DNA of 64,000 bases, taken from contig NZ_CP053661.1 in NCBI RefSeq assembly GCF_013177315.1, positions 1,674,001 through 1,738,000 on the forward strand, written 5' to 3'. The DNA comes from Thermoleptolyngbya sichuanensis A183. Its GTDB lineage: Bacteria > Cyanobacteriota > Cyanobacteriia > Elainellales > Elainellaceae. The translations under genes and the position numbers were made by a program. Below, in pieces: positions 8,651 to 20,496 of this stretch. The notes under the pieces were generated by a model. It did not search any database. It saw nothing but the letters and a program-made list of their open reading frames with translations, and was not told where the DNA came from. Numbering within the stretch: the stretch's first letter is position 1; the number at the start of each line of letters is the position of its first letter.

Positions 8651-10167
8651 CTTTAGTTTGGACTAATGGTGAAGAGGAAGGCAGTCAATGAGAAGCACCG
8701 ACTGCCGTAAGGTCAATGAAGTACAACCAACATTGACCCCATGATTTTCAACGAACTTCAGCAATTTCGCCAAACGTTGTATGCCAGCTTGGGAAACGCC
8801 AGAGATGCCCTGTTTGATCTGATGGATGCCGTGTTAGTGAGTGCGTGCATCGTGTCGTTTGTGAGGCTATCGCAGAGTCCTGTCTTTCGTCGCCAGTGGT
8901 CGAGCACCTATGAAGCGTTGCGCGATAGCCGCCTACCCCGATCAAAGGTGCTGAAGCTGTTGGTGCAGCAGATACCGACTCAGCAGCAACCGTTGTTGGC
9001 AGGTGATGCGAGTCGGTGGAACCGTCCTGCTGCCAGGCGTTTGAAAGACCGCACCTTATCGGGCAGAACAGGACATGCCCCGATAGCCGGACAAAACTAC
9101 AGTACCTTAGCCTGGATTGCTGAAGACAGGGGCAGTTGGGCATTACCATTGCGGCATGAGCGCATCACCAGCTTTGAAACACCCGCCAGTAAAGCGGCAT
9201 TCCAACTCAAACAAGTGACTCGGCAGTTAGCGGTGCGTCCGTTGGCGATCTACGACCGAGGGTACGGCAATGCCAGTTTTGTCAACCAAACGGCAGGGAT
9301 TGAGGCAGACTTGCTGCTGCGGGTTACATCCAATCGATGTGTCTATGGCGCGCCCCCAGCGTATCGAGGGCGAGGCGCACCTGCCAAGCATGGACATAAG
9401 ATGAAACTCAATGACCCTGACACTTGGAGTGTCCCGGTCGAAACCGTTGAAGTCGATGATCCCAACTGGGGACGAGTGCGGGTCAGTCGTTGGAGTGCAT
9501 ACCATTTCCGCAAATCCCCCAAACGGGCAATGGAAGTGTTGCGCGTGGAGGTGCTGGAGACACAGAGCAGCACGCGACGCTTGGCTCCTTTGTGGTTAGT
9601 TTGGCTGGGTGAGCAGATGCCTCCGTTAGAAACCCTGTGGTTGCACTACCTCCGTCGCTTTGCCATTGAACACTGGTATCGCTTTGCCAAGCAGAGGCTA
9701 TATTGGACACATCCCCAGTTCAGTTCTGTATCGGCAACCGAACAGTGGAGCAGCCTGATGCCGTTGCTCAGTTGGCAGTTGTGGTTAGCGCGAAAGGACT
9801 GTACTGACCACCCCTTGCCCTGGCAGGCACCGCAAGAAACGTTGACTCCGGGTCGGGTCGCACAAGCGTTTGCAGGCATTTTGGCAGCGATTGGCACCCC
9901 TGCTCCTGCGCCTAAACCTCGTGGTAAATCGCCAGGACGAGGCAAGGGGCACAAGCCAACTCCTCGTCCCTGCTATCCGATGGTCAAAAAACGAGCCTCG
10001 AAACGCAAGACATCCGAACAATCCCTGAACAGTCCGGTTGCAACAGCAGCTTAACTGCGAGCAGGATTGTATCCAATTCCTTAAGTTCAACTGTTATGAA
10101 CGGTTGAGCAGATTCTTTATGGCATCCTGTTGAGCATTATTGTGATGCCAGTTAGTCCAAACTAAAG
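8651..10167 (+). mobile_element. 1,517-bp insertion sequence, copy 2
   Basis: Same ends and length as copies 1 and 3. The codon for serine after LKDRTL reads TCG here instead of TCA. The flanking hexamers TGCCCT (left, in IS630) and TTAAGT (right, in ISKra4) do not match. The two neighbours are also different truncated elements. This copy is therefore a recombination or deletion product, not a simple insertion. Confidence 0.93.
8741..10054 (+). CDS. DDE transposase of the 1,517-bp IS (copy 2)
   Basis: Protein identical to those of copies 1 and 3 (437 residues; Asp89, Asp172 and Glu310 as the probable catalytic triad). One synonymous difference separates its gene from the other two. The ATG lies 90 bp inside the left end of the element. 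Confidence 0.9.
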   Translation: MIFNELQQFRQTLYASLGNARDALFDLMDAVLVSACIVSFVRLSQSPVFRRQWSSTYEALRDSRLPRSKVLKLLVQQIPTQQQPLLAGDASRWNRPAARRLKDRTLSGRTGHAPIAGQNYSTLAWIAEDRGSWALPLRHERITSFETPASKAAFQLKQVTRQLAVRPLAIYDRGYGNASFVNQTAGIEADLLLRVTSNRCVYGAPPAYRGRGAPAKHGHKMKLNDPDTWSVPVETVEVDDPNWGRVRVSRWSAYHFRKSPKRAMEVLRVEVLETQSSTRRLAPLWLVWLGEQMPPLETLWLHYLRRFAIEHWYRFAKQRLYWTHPQFSSVSATEQWSSLMPLLSWQLWLARKDCTDHPLPWQAPQETLTPGRVAQAFAGILAAIGTPAPAPKPRGKSPGRGKGHKPTPRPCYPMVKKRASKRKTSEQSLNSPVATAA

Positions 10168-10944
10168 TTAAGTGCCAACGAATCGTTTCAAGATGCAGAG
10201 GATGACATCGTAGCCCTGACCGGGATGCGGGTCGGGCACTCGACCCAACAACGTCTGGTGGGGCGTCAGTCGTTCGAGTCTGCCGAGGCTAAACAAGGCG
10301 TCAGTGAGGTCAGCATTGATGGCGGCAAAGTCCGTCTGCGTGACCTGCTAGAGTCCGATAGCCCGTGGCGAGACTACAAAGCGGTGCGGGTGGAGGGGAT
10401 TGATTACAACGCCTTCTTCCAAGACAATGACAGCTTGATTGATTATCTCAGCGCTCAACGCTTGCTCTCCCCACTGGTCTGTCTGGGCGATGGTCACGCT
10501 GGGGTGTGGAATCTGTTTGCTCAACTCACCACCGTTGAGACCCGTTGGGAAATCCTCGATTGGTACCATCTCAAAGAAAACCTCTACAAAGTCGGTGGGT
10601 CGCTCAAGCGCTTAGCAGCGGCGGAAATGCTGTTATGGCAAGGTCAAGTGGAAGCCGCCAGGGCCCTCTTTGCCGACTGTCGGCGCAAGCAAGCCCGCAA
10701 TTTTGAAGCCTATCTGAGCACCCATCGCTCTCGCATCGTGAATTATGGGTTCTACCAGGCTGAGCAACTCTGTTCTATTGGATCAGGAGCCGTAGAATCG
10801 GCTGTCAAACAGATTGGGCGACGCCTCCAAATTTCGGGTGCTCGCTGGAATACGGCCTCCGTTAATGCCATGTTGAGTCTGCGCTGTGCCTACCTCAATG
10901 GACAGCTCGCCAGTTGACTGTTTCATCGAAAGTGGGATGCTCCT
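10168..10944 (+). pseudogene. ISKra4-family element, 3' fragment
   Basis: From LSANESFQDAEDDIVALTGM onwards the protein matches residue for residue the C-terminal part of the ISKra4 transposase at 51672-52711. It includes SIDGGKVRLR, CLGDGHAGVWN and ILDWYHLKENL and stops at 10917. The right terminal repeat (complement of AGGAGCATCCCACTTTCG) ends at 10944. The 5' third was lost at the junction with IS copy 2. Confidence 0.88.
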
Positions 10945-11013
10945 GCCGAGAGCTTCGGTTGATTGATTAACCAGTACAACAGCTCACTCAATCTGTCAAT
11001 CTGTAGCACTTTA

Positions 11014-11151
11014 GAGCTAATTTATGAAGCAAATCTTAAGAAGCCTGAAACTCTTGGCATGTGTGGCTTTGAGGTCATGTTTGCCCAGGAAAAGCGGTTT
11101 CTCGGAAATCCTTGATTAACAAGGCTTTCAGGCTCCTTTACAAATTAGCTC
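11014..11151. mobile_element. MITE-A copy 3 (138 bp)
   Basis: Identical to the copies at 182 and 7376, with TTA target repeats at 11011-11013 and 11152-11154. Confidence 0.88.
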
Positions 11152-11166
11152 TTAGAGCCAGTCCTA

Positions 11167-11315
11167 GGCAGTGTCTTAAAACTTTCTAGGTCGTTGATTG
11201 CCTTGAGTCGATCCCCCTAAATCCCCCTTATTAAGGGGGACCTCCGGAGTGGTTCGGCTCAGTTCCCCCCTTTTTAAGGGGGGCTAGGGGGGATCGAAGG
11301 GTTTTAAAACATGCC
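11167..11315. mobile_element. MITE-C (149 bp)
   Basis: Ends GGCAGTGTCTTAAAA and TTTTAAAACATGCC are imperfect inverted repeats with CTA on both sides (11164-11166, 11316-11318). The centre has the same CCCCCTAAATCCCCC palindromes as MITE-B, but the terminal sequences differ. The right-hand CTA is the stop codon (TAG on the minus strand) of the get3d gene. Confidence 0.7.
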
Positions 11316-12413
11316 CTAGAACGAAATAATCAAAAAGCTGTCCTGAAACTTAGCGCCCGTCACCTGGCGGCCGCTGAGTTCGGGCGGCAGAGCGATATTG
11401 CGGCGCTGGTCGCCTGCTTCGACGGTGACTTCGGGGCCAGACTGAATGAGCTTCACCTGAGTTTTGTCGAAACCGGGAAGGAAAAGAGCCACCTTGCGCT
11501 CGGCAATATTGACGGCGATCGCCCTGGGAGCCTGACTTGCTTGGGTAAAGTCGGGCAGGGCCTCGATCAAAGGCTGCCAGTCTTGCCCTGGATAGTTTGG
11601 CAACGCAGTCACCGGGAGCGGCGCAAACTCTGGGGCGATCGCACTCCCGTCAGACGACTGATTGAGAATCACGCCGCCCACAGTCAACCCCACCTGCTGG
11701 GCGCTGCCCCAGAGATACTTGGCAGTGGCGATCGCCGCCGCATCCTGCGTCGTCACCAAATAGGCAGCAACACGGCTGGGATCATTGACCGCCGCTTTGC
11801 CCCGCTCCATGAGATTATTGCTCTGCTGCATCGCGGGCTGGTCAAACAAATCGCCCGACCAGTTCACATTTAGCACCGCAGCGGCGACGGGCTGCACAAA
11901 GGGCGACACAGCTTTCCACAGGTCAGAATCCGCCACCACCTTGCGGAAACGGCGAAAATACCAGGTGGCGATTTCCGGCATCCCCAGCATTCGCAGCGTA
12001 GACAAATCCCCCGCACCGTCGTACACGATAACCTCATACTTGCCACTGCCGTCAAATTCCCGCAGGGCATTCAGCGCCAGCGCTCCGTCCATTCCCGGCA
12101 GGATGCCCAACTCCTGACCGTAGACCGCTTTGAGAATCGGCGTGCGGAGGTACTGCGCTTCCTGACGCTTGAGTTCCTCCCAACTGGACTCCATCAGCGC
12201 GGTAGATTGCAGGTGGACGGCGCTCAGATTTGCGCCAATCTCCTGGGGCGTTGCGCCGACGGATGCACCCAGCAGCAGACCAAAGGCGGGGCCGGGGTCT
12301 TGTCCCACCAGCAGCGTCCGCTGACCCTGCAACGCGAATTGCTTTGCAGCGGCGATCGCCACAGTCGTCCGTCCGGTTCCGCCTTTGCCCAAAAACGTCA
12401 GGATGAAACTCAT
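11316..12413 (-). CDS. Get3d-type ArsA/Get3 ATPase
   Basis: A 365-residue P-loop ATPase of the ArsA/Get3 family. The deviant Walker A loop is GKGGTGRTT (residues 9-17); QDPGPAFGLLLG and VIVYDGAGDLSTLRML follow as switch-like segments. The C-terminal 70 residues (RAIAVNIAERKVALFLPGF onward) form a beta-rich domain like the alpha-crystallin domain of the cyanobacterial/plant Get3d clade. Get3 proteins bind hydrophobic clients such as tail-anchored proteins; the client of Get3d is not settled. It is followed after 8 bp on the same strand's upstream side by the DUF2862 gene, so the two may be co-transcribed (DUF2862 first). The stop codon coincides with the MITE-C target repeat. Confidence 0.85.
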   Translation of the reverse strand: MSFILTFLGKGGTGRTTVAIAAAKQFALQGQRTLLVGQDPGPAFGLLLGASVGATPQEIGANLSAVHLQSTALMESSWEELKRQEAQYLRTPILKAVYGQELGILPGMDGALALNALREFDGSGKYEVIVYDGAGDLSTLRMLGMPEIATWYFRRFRKVVADSDLWKAVSPFVQPVAAAVLNVNWSGDLFDQPAMQQSNNLMERGKAAVNDPSRVAAYLVTTQDAAAIATAKYLWGSAQQVGLTVGGVILNQSSDGSAIAPEFAPLPVTALPNYPGQDWQPLIEALPDFTQASQAPRAIAVNIAERKVALFLPGFDKTQVKLIQSGPEVTVEAGDQRRNIALPPELSGRQVTGAKFQDSFLIISF

Positions 12414-12421
12414 GCGTCTCC

Positions 12422-12616
12422 CTAAGAAACGACCTCTAGCTCGTCTTCAAAAAACCAGGTGGAAAACTTGTCATCAAACTGCACAACGACCCCCACGCCG
12501 CTGCCATCCGTCATTTTGAAATCTTGAACCTCGCCCACTTGCCCCAGGTGCTTCACGACGGCTTGACCCGTGCGATCGCGCAACCGACGAACCCGAACCT
12601 TTTGACCAATTTGCAT
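12422..12616 (-). CDS. DUF2862 protein
   Basis: A 64-residue protein conserved in cyanobacteria. It starts MQIGQKVRVRRLRDRTGQ and ends STWFFEDELEVVS; the motif MTDGSGVGVVVQF is typical of DUF2862. The predicted fold is a small SH3-like beta barrel; the function is unknown. I prefer the ATG at 12616 to one four codons upstream because family members start MxIGQKVRV. It lies directly upstream of get3d on the same strand with a very short gap, suggesting one transcript. Confidence 0.85.
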   Translation of the reverse strand: MQIGQKVRVRRLRDRTGQAVVKHLGQVGEVQDFKMTDGSGVGVVVQFDDKFSTWFFEDELEVVS

Positions 12617-12815
12617 CTCGACACTCAACGATCGGCAAACAATTAGCCAGTGTATCAGTCTATTGCGCTGTATTGCGCCCCATTTAAGCGATATTGTGGT
12701 GACTTGGTGGCGCTTTTTCTCAGACCAGCGCAGGGCTGAAGTTTGGGCAGAGAAATTTCGTCGAATGTTTGCTGAATTTTTGTGGACTCTTCAATATCTT
12801 CAATAGGCGATCGCA

Positions 12816-13583
12816 ATGCTGGCAAAACGAATCTTGCCTTGCCTGGATGTGAAGGCGGGGCGCGTGGTGAAAGGCGTGAACTTTGTCAACCTGCGGGATG
12901 CGGGCGACCCCGTGGAACTGGCGCAAGTCTACAACGATGCCGGAGCAGATGAGCTAGTGTTTCTAGACATCACCGCCACCCACGAAGACCGCAACATCAT
13001 CTATGACGTGGTGTATCGCACGGCGGAGCAGGTGTTTATTCCGCTGACGGTGGGCGGCGGCATTAGCTCCCTAGACACGATCAAGCAACTGCTGCGGGCA
13101 GGGGCCGATAAGGTGAGCATCAATTCCTCAGCTGTGCGCGACCCAGATTTTATCAACCGGGCGAGCGATCGCTTTGGCAATCAGTGCATCGTCGTCGCCA
13201 TCGATGCGCGACGGCGAACCGATCCCAACAATCCCGGCTGGGATGTCTATGTGCGCGGCGGGAGAGAGAATACGGGGCTGGATGCGCTCACCTGGGCCAA
13301 GGACGTGGAACAGCGCGGCGCGGGGGAACTGCTGGTGACCAGTATGGATGCAGACGGCACGCAGGCGGGCTATGACCTGGAACTGACGCGGGCGATCGCC
13401 GAACAGGTGCAGATTCCAGTCATTGCCTCCGGCGGGGCAGGCACCTGCGCCCACATCCATGAAGCGCTGACCGAGGGCAAGGCAGAGGCGGCGCTGCTGG
13501 CTTCCCTGCTACACTACGGCCAGCTTACGGTTGCCGAGATTAAGGAGTATTTGAAGGGACAGCAGGTGACGGTTAGGGGGTGA
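12816..13583 (+). CDS. hisF: Imidazole glycerol phosphate synthase, cyclase subunit
   Basis: A 255-residue (beta/alpha)8 barrel that, with HisH, converts PRFAR and ammonia into imidazole glycerol phosphate and AICAR in histidine synthesis. Catalytic Asp11 ([13 protein letters not shown]) and Asp130 (VAIDARR) are present, as are the phosphate-binding loops TVGGGI and IASGGAG. Length and ends agree with the family. It is transcribed alone. A short-repeat array of GAAAAAC/CTTCGTT units follows the stop codon immediately. Confidence 0.97.
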   Translation: MLAKRILPCLDVKAGRVVKGVNFVNLRDAGDPVELAQVYNDAGADELVFLDITATHEDRNIIYDVVYRTAEQVFIPLTVGGGISSLDTIKQLLRAGADKVSINSSAVRDPDFINRASDRFGNQCIVVAIDARRRTDPNNPGWDVYVRGGRENTGLDALTWAKDVEQRGAGELLVTSMDADGTQAGYDLELTRAIAEQVQIPVIASGGAGTCAHIHEALTEGKAEAALLASLLHYGQLTVAEIKEYLKGQQVTVRG

Positions 13584-13584
13584 T

Positions 13585-13688
13585 GGGAAGAACGAAAAAC
13601 GAAAAACGAAAAACGAACCTCTTCCCTCTTCGTTCTTCCCTCTTCGTTCTTCCCTCTTCCCTCTTCCCTCTTCGTTCTTCCCTCTTCC
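13585..13688. repeat. Short tandem repeat array (GAAAAAC / TTCGTTC type)
   Basis: Starting two bases after the hisF stop, GAAGAACGAAAAACGAAAAAC is followed by an oppositely oriented run of CTCTTCGTTCTTCC units. The same heptamer family recurs at 24019 (inside menE), 33581 (inside the CHAT gene) and 45613-45785 (after era). Confidence 0.85.
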
Positions 13689-13773
13689 CAAAATCTCTAG
13701 GTTACCTTAAGAGACACTTTTCTGAGGAACTGTTACAATGTGAAATATTACAAAACGTTACATTCCTATAAGA

Positions 13774-14109
13774 ATGATTTTTATCCTGTTCATCGTCGTA
13801 GCGCTGGTGGCATGGGCACTGCACCTCATGCAGGAGGCGCTTGACCGTAAAGAGTTTTCGCTGATGCTGGCGGGCTTTTTGGTTTCGATGGCGGCAGCGG
13901 CGCTGGTCGCGGTGTATTTCCTGGTGGGTCATTTCGTCGGCTACATGGATCAGATGTCCCAACGAGCCGAGTGGACAGAACAGTATTACGAAACCGCCGA
14001 GTTTGTGTTTCCCAGCGAACTGATTGTGGAAGAACCAATTGTGAACTATGCAGGAATGACCGACGCAGCCCGACGCTTCCAGGGCGCGATTTCTGCGGTT
14101 CACCCCTGA
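13774..14109 (+). CDS. Small membrane protein, unknown function
   Basis: A 111-residue protein with two hydrophobic helices (residues 2-20, FILFIVVALVAWALHLM; and 29-53, LMLAGFLVSMAAAALVAVYFLV). A hydrophilic, tyrosine- and glutamate-containing tail of about 50 residues follows. I do not recognise a family. The frame is long, has codon use like its neighbours and starts with ATG after a short AT-rich leader. No conserved operon partner is visible. Confidence 0.6.
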   Translation: MIFILFIVVALVAWALHLMQEALDRKEFSLMLAGFLVSMAAAALVAVYFLVGHFVGYMDQMSQRAEWTEQYYETAEFVFPSELIVEEPIVNYAGMTDAARRFQGAISAVHP

Positions 14110-14136
14110 GCTTGTCTGAGCTTTGCAGCGCAGGTT

Positions 14137-14529
14137 TTACTTTAAGCTAAGGGCGGCGATCGCCAAGCAGCCCCAGCCCACCATCAGCGCAGTGCCCCCA
14201 ATTGGCGCAACGGCTCCCAGCACTTTCACACCGCTAAGGCTGAGGGCGTAGAGGCTGCCAGAAAAGATCAGCGTCCCTGCAACAAATGCCCATCCCGCCG
14301 CGTTCAGCCAGCCTAGCCCCGCCTCAGCCCGCAGCAGCAATAGCCCCACCAGGAGCAGCGCTAGCGCGTGATACATCTGATAGCGCGTGCCCGTTTCAAA
14401 AATTTCCAACATACGATCGCTCAGTTTGGGCCGCAGCGCGTGGGACCCGAAGGCTCCAGCAGCCACAGACAGCCCGCCGAGAATAGAGGCGATCGCCAGA
14501 AAGATTTGGCTCATAGACATCTGGTTCAT
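14137..14529 (-). CDS. DUF423 (YwdK-type) membrane protein
   Basis: A 130-residue protein with four predicted transmembrane helices. The family hallmarks are present: GAFGSHALRPKLSDRML, the segment FETGTRYQMYHALALL, then GTLIFSGSLYALSLSG and VAPIGGTALMVGW. The biochemical role of DUF423 proteins is unknown. The start was set at the ATG at 14529; further in-frame ATGs at 14520 and 14514 are possible. The upstream 20-codon extension looks unlike the family. Confidence 0.85.
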   Translation of the reverse strand: MNQMSMSQIFLAIASILGGLSVAAGAFGSHALRPKLSDRMLEIFETGTRYQMYHALALLLVGLLLLRAEAGLGWLNAAGWAFVAGTLIFSGSLYALSLSGVKVLGAVAPIGGTALMVGWGCLAIAALSLK

Positions 14530-14772
14530 AAGTTCTAGCTGAAAACTCAATACAATTCCTCGATACACGCCTCGGATCGATTCTTCCAAGCGACGCTATC
14601 TAAATGGCACTAAGAACGAACTGCTAAAAGCCCCGCACCAACTAGCAATCCAAAATCCACACCAATTGAATCCACACCAATTGCACCGTAGCAGGTTCTC
14701 AGCGTTTGGCTCAAGCGCGGCTCTATCTGCAATACAATTTGATGGTTTATATGTCCTGCGATAAAGCCTTCC

Positions 14773-16245
14773 ATGTCTCTCCGTTTGTATAACACCCTGA
14801 CGCGACGAGTCGAGCCGTTTGAGCCGCTGGAACCCGGCGTGGTCAGGATGTATGCCTGCGGCGTGACGGTATACGACTATTCGCATGTGGGCCATGCGCG
14901 GAACTATATCGCCTGGGACACGCTGCGGCGCTATCTGCTGTGGCGCGGCTACGCGGTGAAATACGTGCAAAATTTCACCGATATTGACGACAAAATCATT
15001 CGGCGATCGCACCAGGAAAACGTGCCCTGGAACGTCATCACCGAAACCTATATCCAAGCATACCTGGACGACATGGATCGGCTGAACATCCGCCGCGCCG
15101 ACGTATATCCCAAGGCCACCGAAGTTGTGCCGCAGATCGTCGAGTTCATCCAGTCGCTAATCGATCGCGGCTATGCCTACGAATCCGGCGGCGACGTATA
15201 CTACGCTGTCGAAAAATTTCCCAGCTACGGCAAACTGTCGGGGCGCAGGCTCGACCAGATGGAAGCCGGGGCCAGCGGCCGCGTCGATGAGGAAGCGGCG
15301 AAAAAGCACCATCCTCTAGATTTTGCCCTGTGGAAGGCGGCAAAGCCCGGTGAGCCGGAGTGGGATTCGCCCTGGGGCAAGGGACGACCCGGCTGGCATA
15401 TCGAATGCTCGGTGATGGTGCGCGAGGAACTGGGCGACAGCATCGACATCCACACGGGCGGGCAAGACCTAATCTTTCCGCACCATGAAAACGAGATCGC
15501 CCAGTCGGAGGCGGCGCTGGCCAAGCCCCTGTCGCGCTTCTGGCTGCACAACGGCTTTGTGAATATCAGTGGCGAAAAAATGTCCAAATCGCTGGGCAAC
15601 TTCACCACGATTCGCCAGATGCTAGAGAGCGGCTTTGACCCGATGGTGCTGCGGCTGTTTGTGCTGCAAGCGCAGTATCGCAAGCCGATTGACTTTACCG
15701 AAGAGGCGATCGCCTCTGCCCAAAACGCCTGGGACACGCTGACGGAGGGTCTGCGGTTTGGCTATCGACACGGCGCAGCGCTGGGCTTTGCGGCTGAGAT
15801 TGGGGCGGACTCTGGCGACCCAGCAACGATGAAAATTTCTGCTGAAAGTGAGGCAGTGCAACGGTTTCAGGCGGCGATGGACGACGACCTGAATACGCCC
15901 GTGGCGCTGGCGGTGCTGTTTGAACTGGCCAAAGAGTTGCAAAAAGAGGGCAACCGCCTCACCCACGACGGCAAAACCCTGGCAGAACCCGCCGCACTGA
16001 AAGCCCAGTGGCAAACGCTGGTGGCGCTGGCAGAGGTGCTGGGGCTGACCGTTTCGCCAGACGCAGCACCGGAACCCGATGGACTCAGCGATGCAGAAAT
16101 CGAAGCGCGGGTGCAGCAGCGGGCGGCGGCAAAACAGGCGAAAAACTGGGCTGAGGGCGATCGCATTCGAGACGAGCTAAAAGCCCAGGGCATCACGCTC
16201 ATCGACAAACCCGGCGGCGTAACAGAGTGGATTCGGGGAAGCTGA
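14773..16245 (+). CDS. cysS: Cysteinyl-tRNA synthetase
   Basis: A 490-residue class I aminoacyl-tRNA synthetase that charges tRNA-Cys. The zinc ligand Cys29 (MYACGVTVYDYSHVGH), the HIGH-type motif HVGH (38-41) and KMSKS (269-273) are all visible, as are the other zinc-site segments GWHIECSVM and FPHHENE. The C-terminal DALR-type helical and anticodon-binding parts are complete. It is monocistronic. The ATG at 14773 agrees with the family N-terminus (MSLRLYNTLTRRVEPFEP). Confidence 0.97.
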   Translation: MSLRLYNTLTRRVEPFEPLEPGVVRMYACGVTVYDYSHVGHARNYIAWDTLRRYLLWRGYAVKYVQNFTDIDDKIIRRSHQENVPWNVITETYIQAYLDDMDRLNIRRADVYPKATEVVPQIVEFIQSLIDRGYAYESGGDVYYAVEKFPSYGKLSGRRLDQMEAGASGRVDEEAAKKHHPLDFALWKAAKPGEPEWDSPWGKGRPGWHIECSVMVREELGDSIDIHTGGQDLIFPHHENEIAQSEAALAKPLSRFWLHNGFVNISGEKMSKSLGNFTTIRQMLESGFDPMVLRLFVLQAQYRKPIDFTEEAIASAQNAWDTLTEGLRFGYRHGAALGFAAEIGADSGDPATMKISAESEAVQRFQAAMDDDLNTPVALAVLFELAKELQKEGNRLTHDGKTLAEPAALKAQWQTLVALAEVLGLTVSPDAAPEPDGLSDAEIEARVQQRAAAKQAKNWAEGDRIRDELKAQGITLIDKPGGVTEWIRGS

Positions 16246-16418
16246 AGTGTTTCGAGGCGGGTACTTTATCTGTGTCCTGAACTCCGCGATACAGATAAAA
16301 GCAGATGAATGCGGTACGAGTACGATAGGAGAGACGCTGAATGCCTAGCTCGATCGCTCGACCGGCCGCTTCAGCCCAGTCTCCAAATTTCCCCCTTCTC
16401 ACCCCTGACCCTTCACCA

Positions 16419-16706
16419 ATGCCAGAGCTTCGTTTTCAGATTGAGTGGCCAGACGGCTCCCAGGAGCTTTGCTATTCGCCGTCCCTGGTCATTAAGGACT
16501 ACTTTACCCCAGATCAGGTTTATCCTTTGGCAGACTTTTTGGAGCGATCGCGCACCGCGCTGCACATTGCCAGCGATCGCGTCCAGGCCAAATATGGAAT
16601 GCCCTGTAGCCTCGCCCTGGGGCAGCTTTCCAAACTTGAGCAAAAGGCGACGCAGTATGCCGAACTTCCAGAACCGCAGGTCAAGGTGCTGAAATTCGTA
16701 GAGTAA
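16419..16706 (+). CDS. MSMEG_0570-type nitrogen starvation response protein
   Basis: A 95-residue protein matching the family described as nitrogen-starvation response proteins of the MSMEG_0570 type: MPELRFQIEWPDGSQELCYSP, SLVIKDYFTP and a central ADFLERSRTALHIASDRVQA. The molecular function is unknown. I chose the ATG at 16419, because family members start directly with MPEhRF; a 26-codon upstream extension is low-complexity. The stop codon lies inside a tandem repeat of about 16 bp (16700-16745). Confidence 0.8.
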   Translation: MPELRFQIEWPDGSQELCYSPSLVIKDYFTPDQVYPLADFLERSRTALHIASDRVQAKYGMPCSLALGQLSKLEQKATQYAELPEPQVKVLKFVE

Positions 16707-16745
16707 CAGAGCCGCAGAGTAACAGAACCGTGGAGTAACAGAACT
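16700..16745. repeat. Tandem duplication including a stop codon
   Basis: GAGTAACAGAGCCGCA, GAGTAACAGAACCGTG and GAGTAACAGAAC follow one another. The first copy contains the last codon and stop (GAG TAA) of the preceding gene. Confidence 0.8.
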
Positions 16746-16768
16746 AACCTTGTACCCGCGATTTTGCA

Positions 16769-17002
16769 TTAGACCAGGTGTTGTTGAATCGCGGCTAATA
16801 CGGCTTGAGTGCGATCGCGCACTTCTAGCTTTTGCAAGATCGAGTGAACATGGACGCGCACGGTTCCTGGTGTGATGTAAAGCGTACCCGCAATTTCCTG
16901 ATTATTCTTTCCCTTAGACATTAGCGAGAGAATCTCCAGTTCGCGCTGAGTCAACCCAGCCGTCGAGGGCAGAGGCGGGGCAGAGGCGGGACTCGATTGC
17001 AC
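16769..17002 (-). CDS. LuxR-type helix-turn-helix protein, probably truncated
   Basis: A 77-residue protein consisting of a GerE/LuxR DNA-binding domain: LTQRELEILSLMSKGKNNQE, then ITPGTVRVHVHSILQKLEV and the dimerising helix DRTQAVLAAIQQHLV. NarL-type regulators normally have a 120-residue receiver domain in front; none is encoded upstream. The GTG at 17002 is the likely start, although the frame stays open further upstream without homology. It abuts, head to head, a gene fragment that has also lost its 5' part, suggesting a deletion. It could still bind DNA as a stand-alone domain. Confidence 0.7.
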   Translation of the reverse strand: MQSSPASAPPLPSTAGLTQRELEILSLMSKGKNNQEIAGTLYITPGTVRVHVHSILQKLEVRDRTQAVLAAIQQHLV

Positions 17003-17034
17003 AGCAGCAGAAGGCGCAGCGCGAAGATCGAGGG

Positions 17035-17289
17035 CAGTGCGAATTTCTGATCGAAACCTGCGAGAACCTGTGTCGCGAGTTTGACGGAACGTTTTTGCGA
17101 ATCGATAAACAAAACGTTCCGCAGGCGATCGCCCAGATTGCCGCCGAATACCACATCACCCAAATCGTCATCGGCGAAAGCCAGCAGCCCACCTGGAAAC
17201 GCCTGCTCAAAGGCTCCTTTACCCAAAAGCTGATGAAGCACATCCATCATCAGCACATTGATCTGCATATTATTGCAACCGAAAAGTAA
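17035..17289 (+). pseudogene. KdpD-like/universal-stress fragment (C-terminal part)
   Basis: From QCEFLIETCENLCREFDG through FLRIDKQNVPQAIAQIAAEY to RLLKGSFTQKLMKHIHHQHI and HIIATEK, the protein matches the end of the Usp-like domain found in cyanobacterial KdpD-N proteins. The preceding sensor (P-loop) domain is absent; the sequence upstream is the oppositely oriented luxR fragment. A start such as the one at 17095 gives only 64 residues. The stop codon is repeated four times in a 15-bp tandem array after the gene. Confidence 0.6.
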
Positions 17290-17345
17290 GCAACCGAAAA
17301 GTAAGCAATCTAAAAAGTAAGCAATCTGAAAAGTAAGCAACCAGG
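17275..17345. repeat. Tandem duplication of a gene's last codons and stop
   Basis: Units of GCAACCGAAAAGTAA / GCAATCTGAAAAGTAA repeat about four times. The first unit encodes Ala-Thr-Glu-Lys-stop of the KdpD-like fragment. Confidence 0.8.
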
Positions 17346-17373
17346 CAATCACACCAGATTCTCGCCGGAGCGC

Positions 17374-20496
<3,123 letters not shown>

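Noticed and set aside
16290-16320. NtcA box upstream of the nitrogen-starvation-type gene
   Set aside because: GTACGAGTACGATA does not fit GTA-N8-TAC properly.
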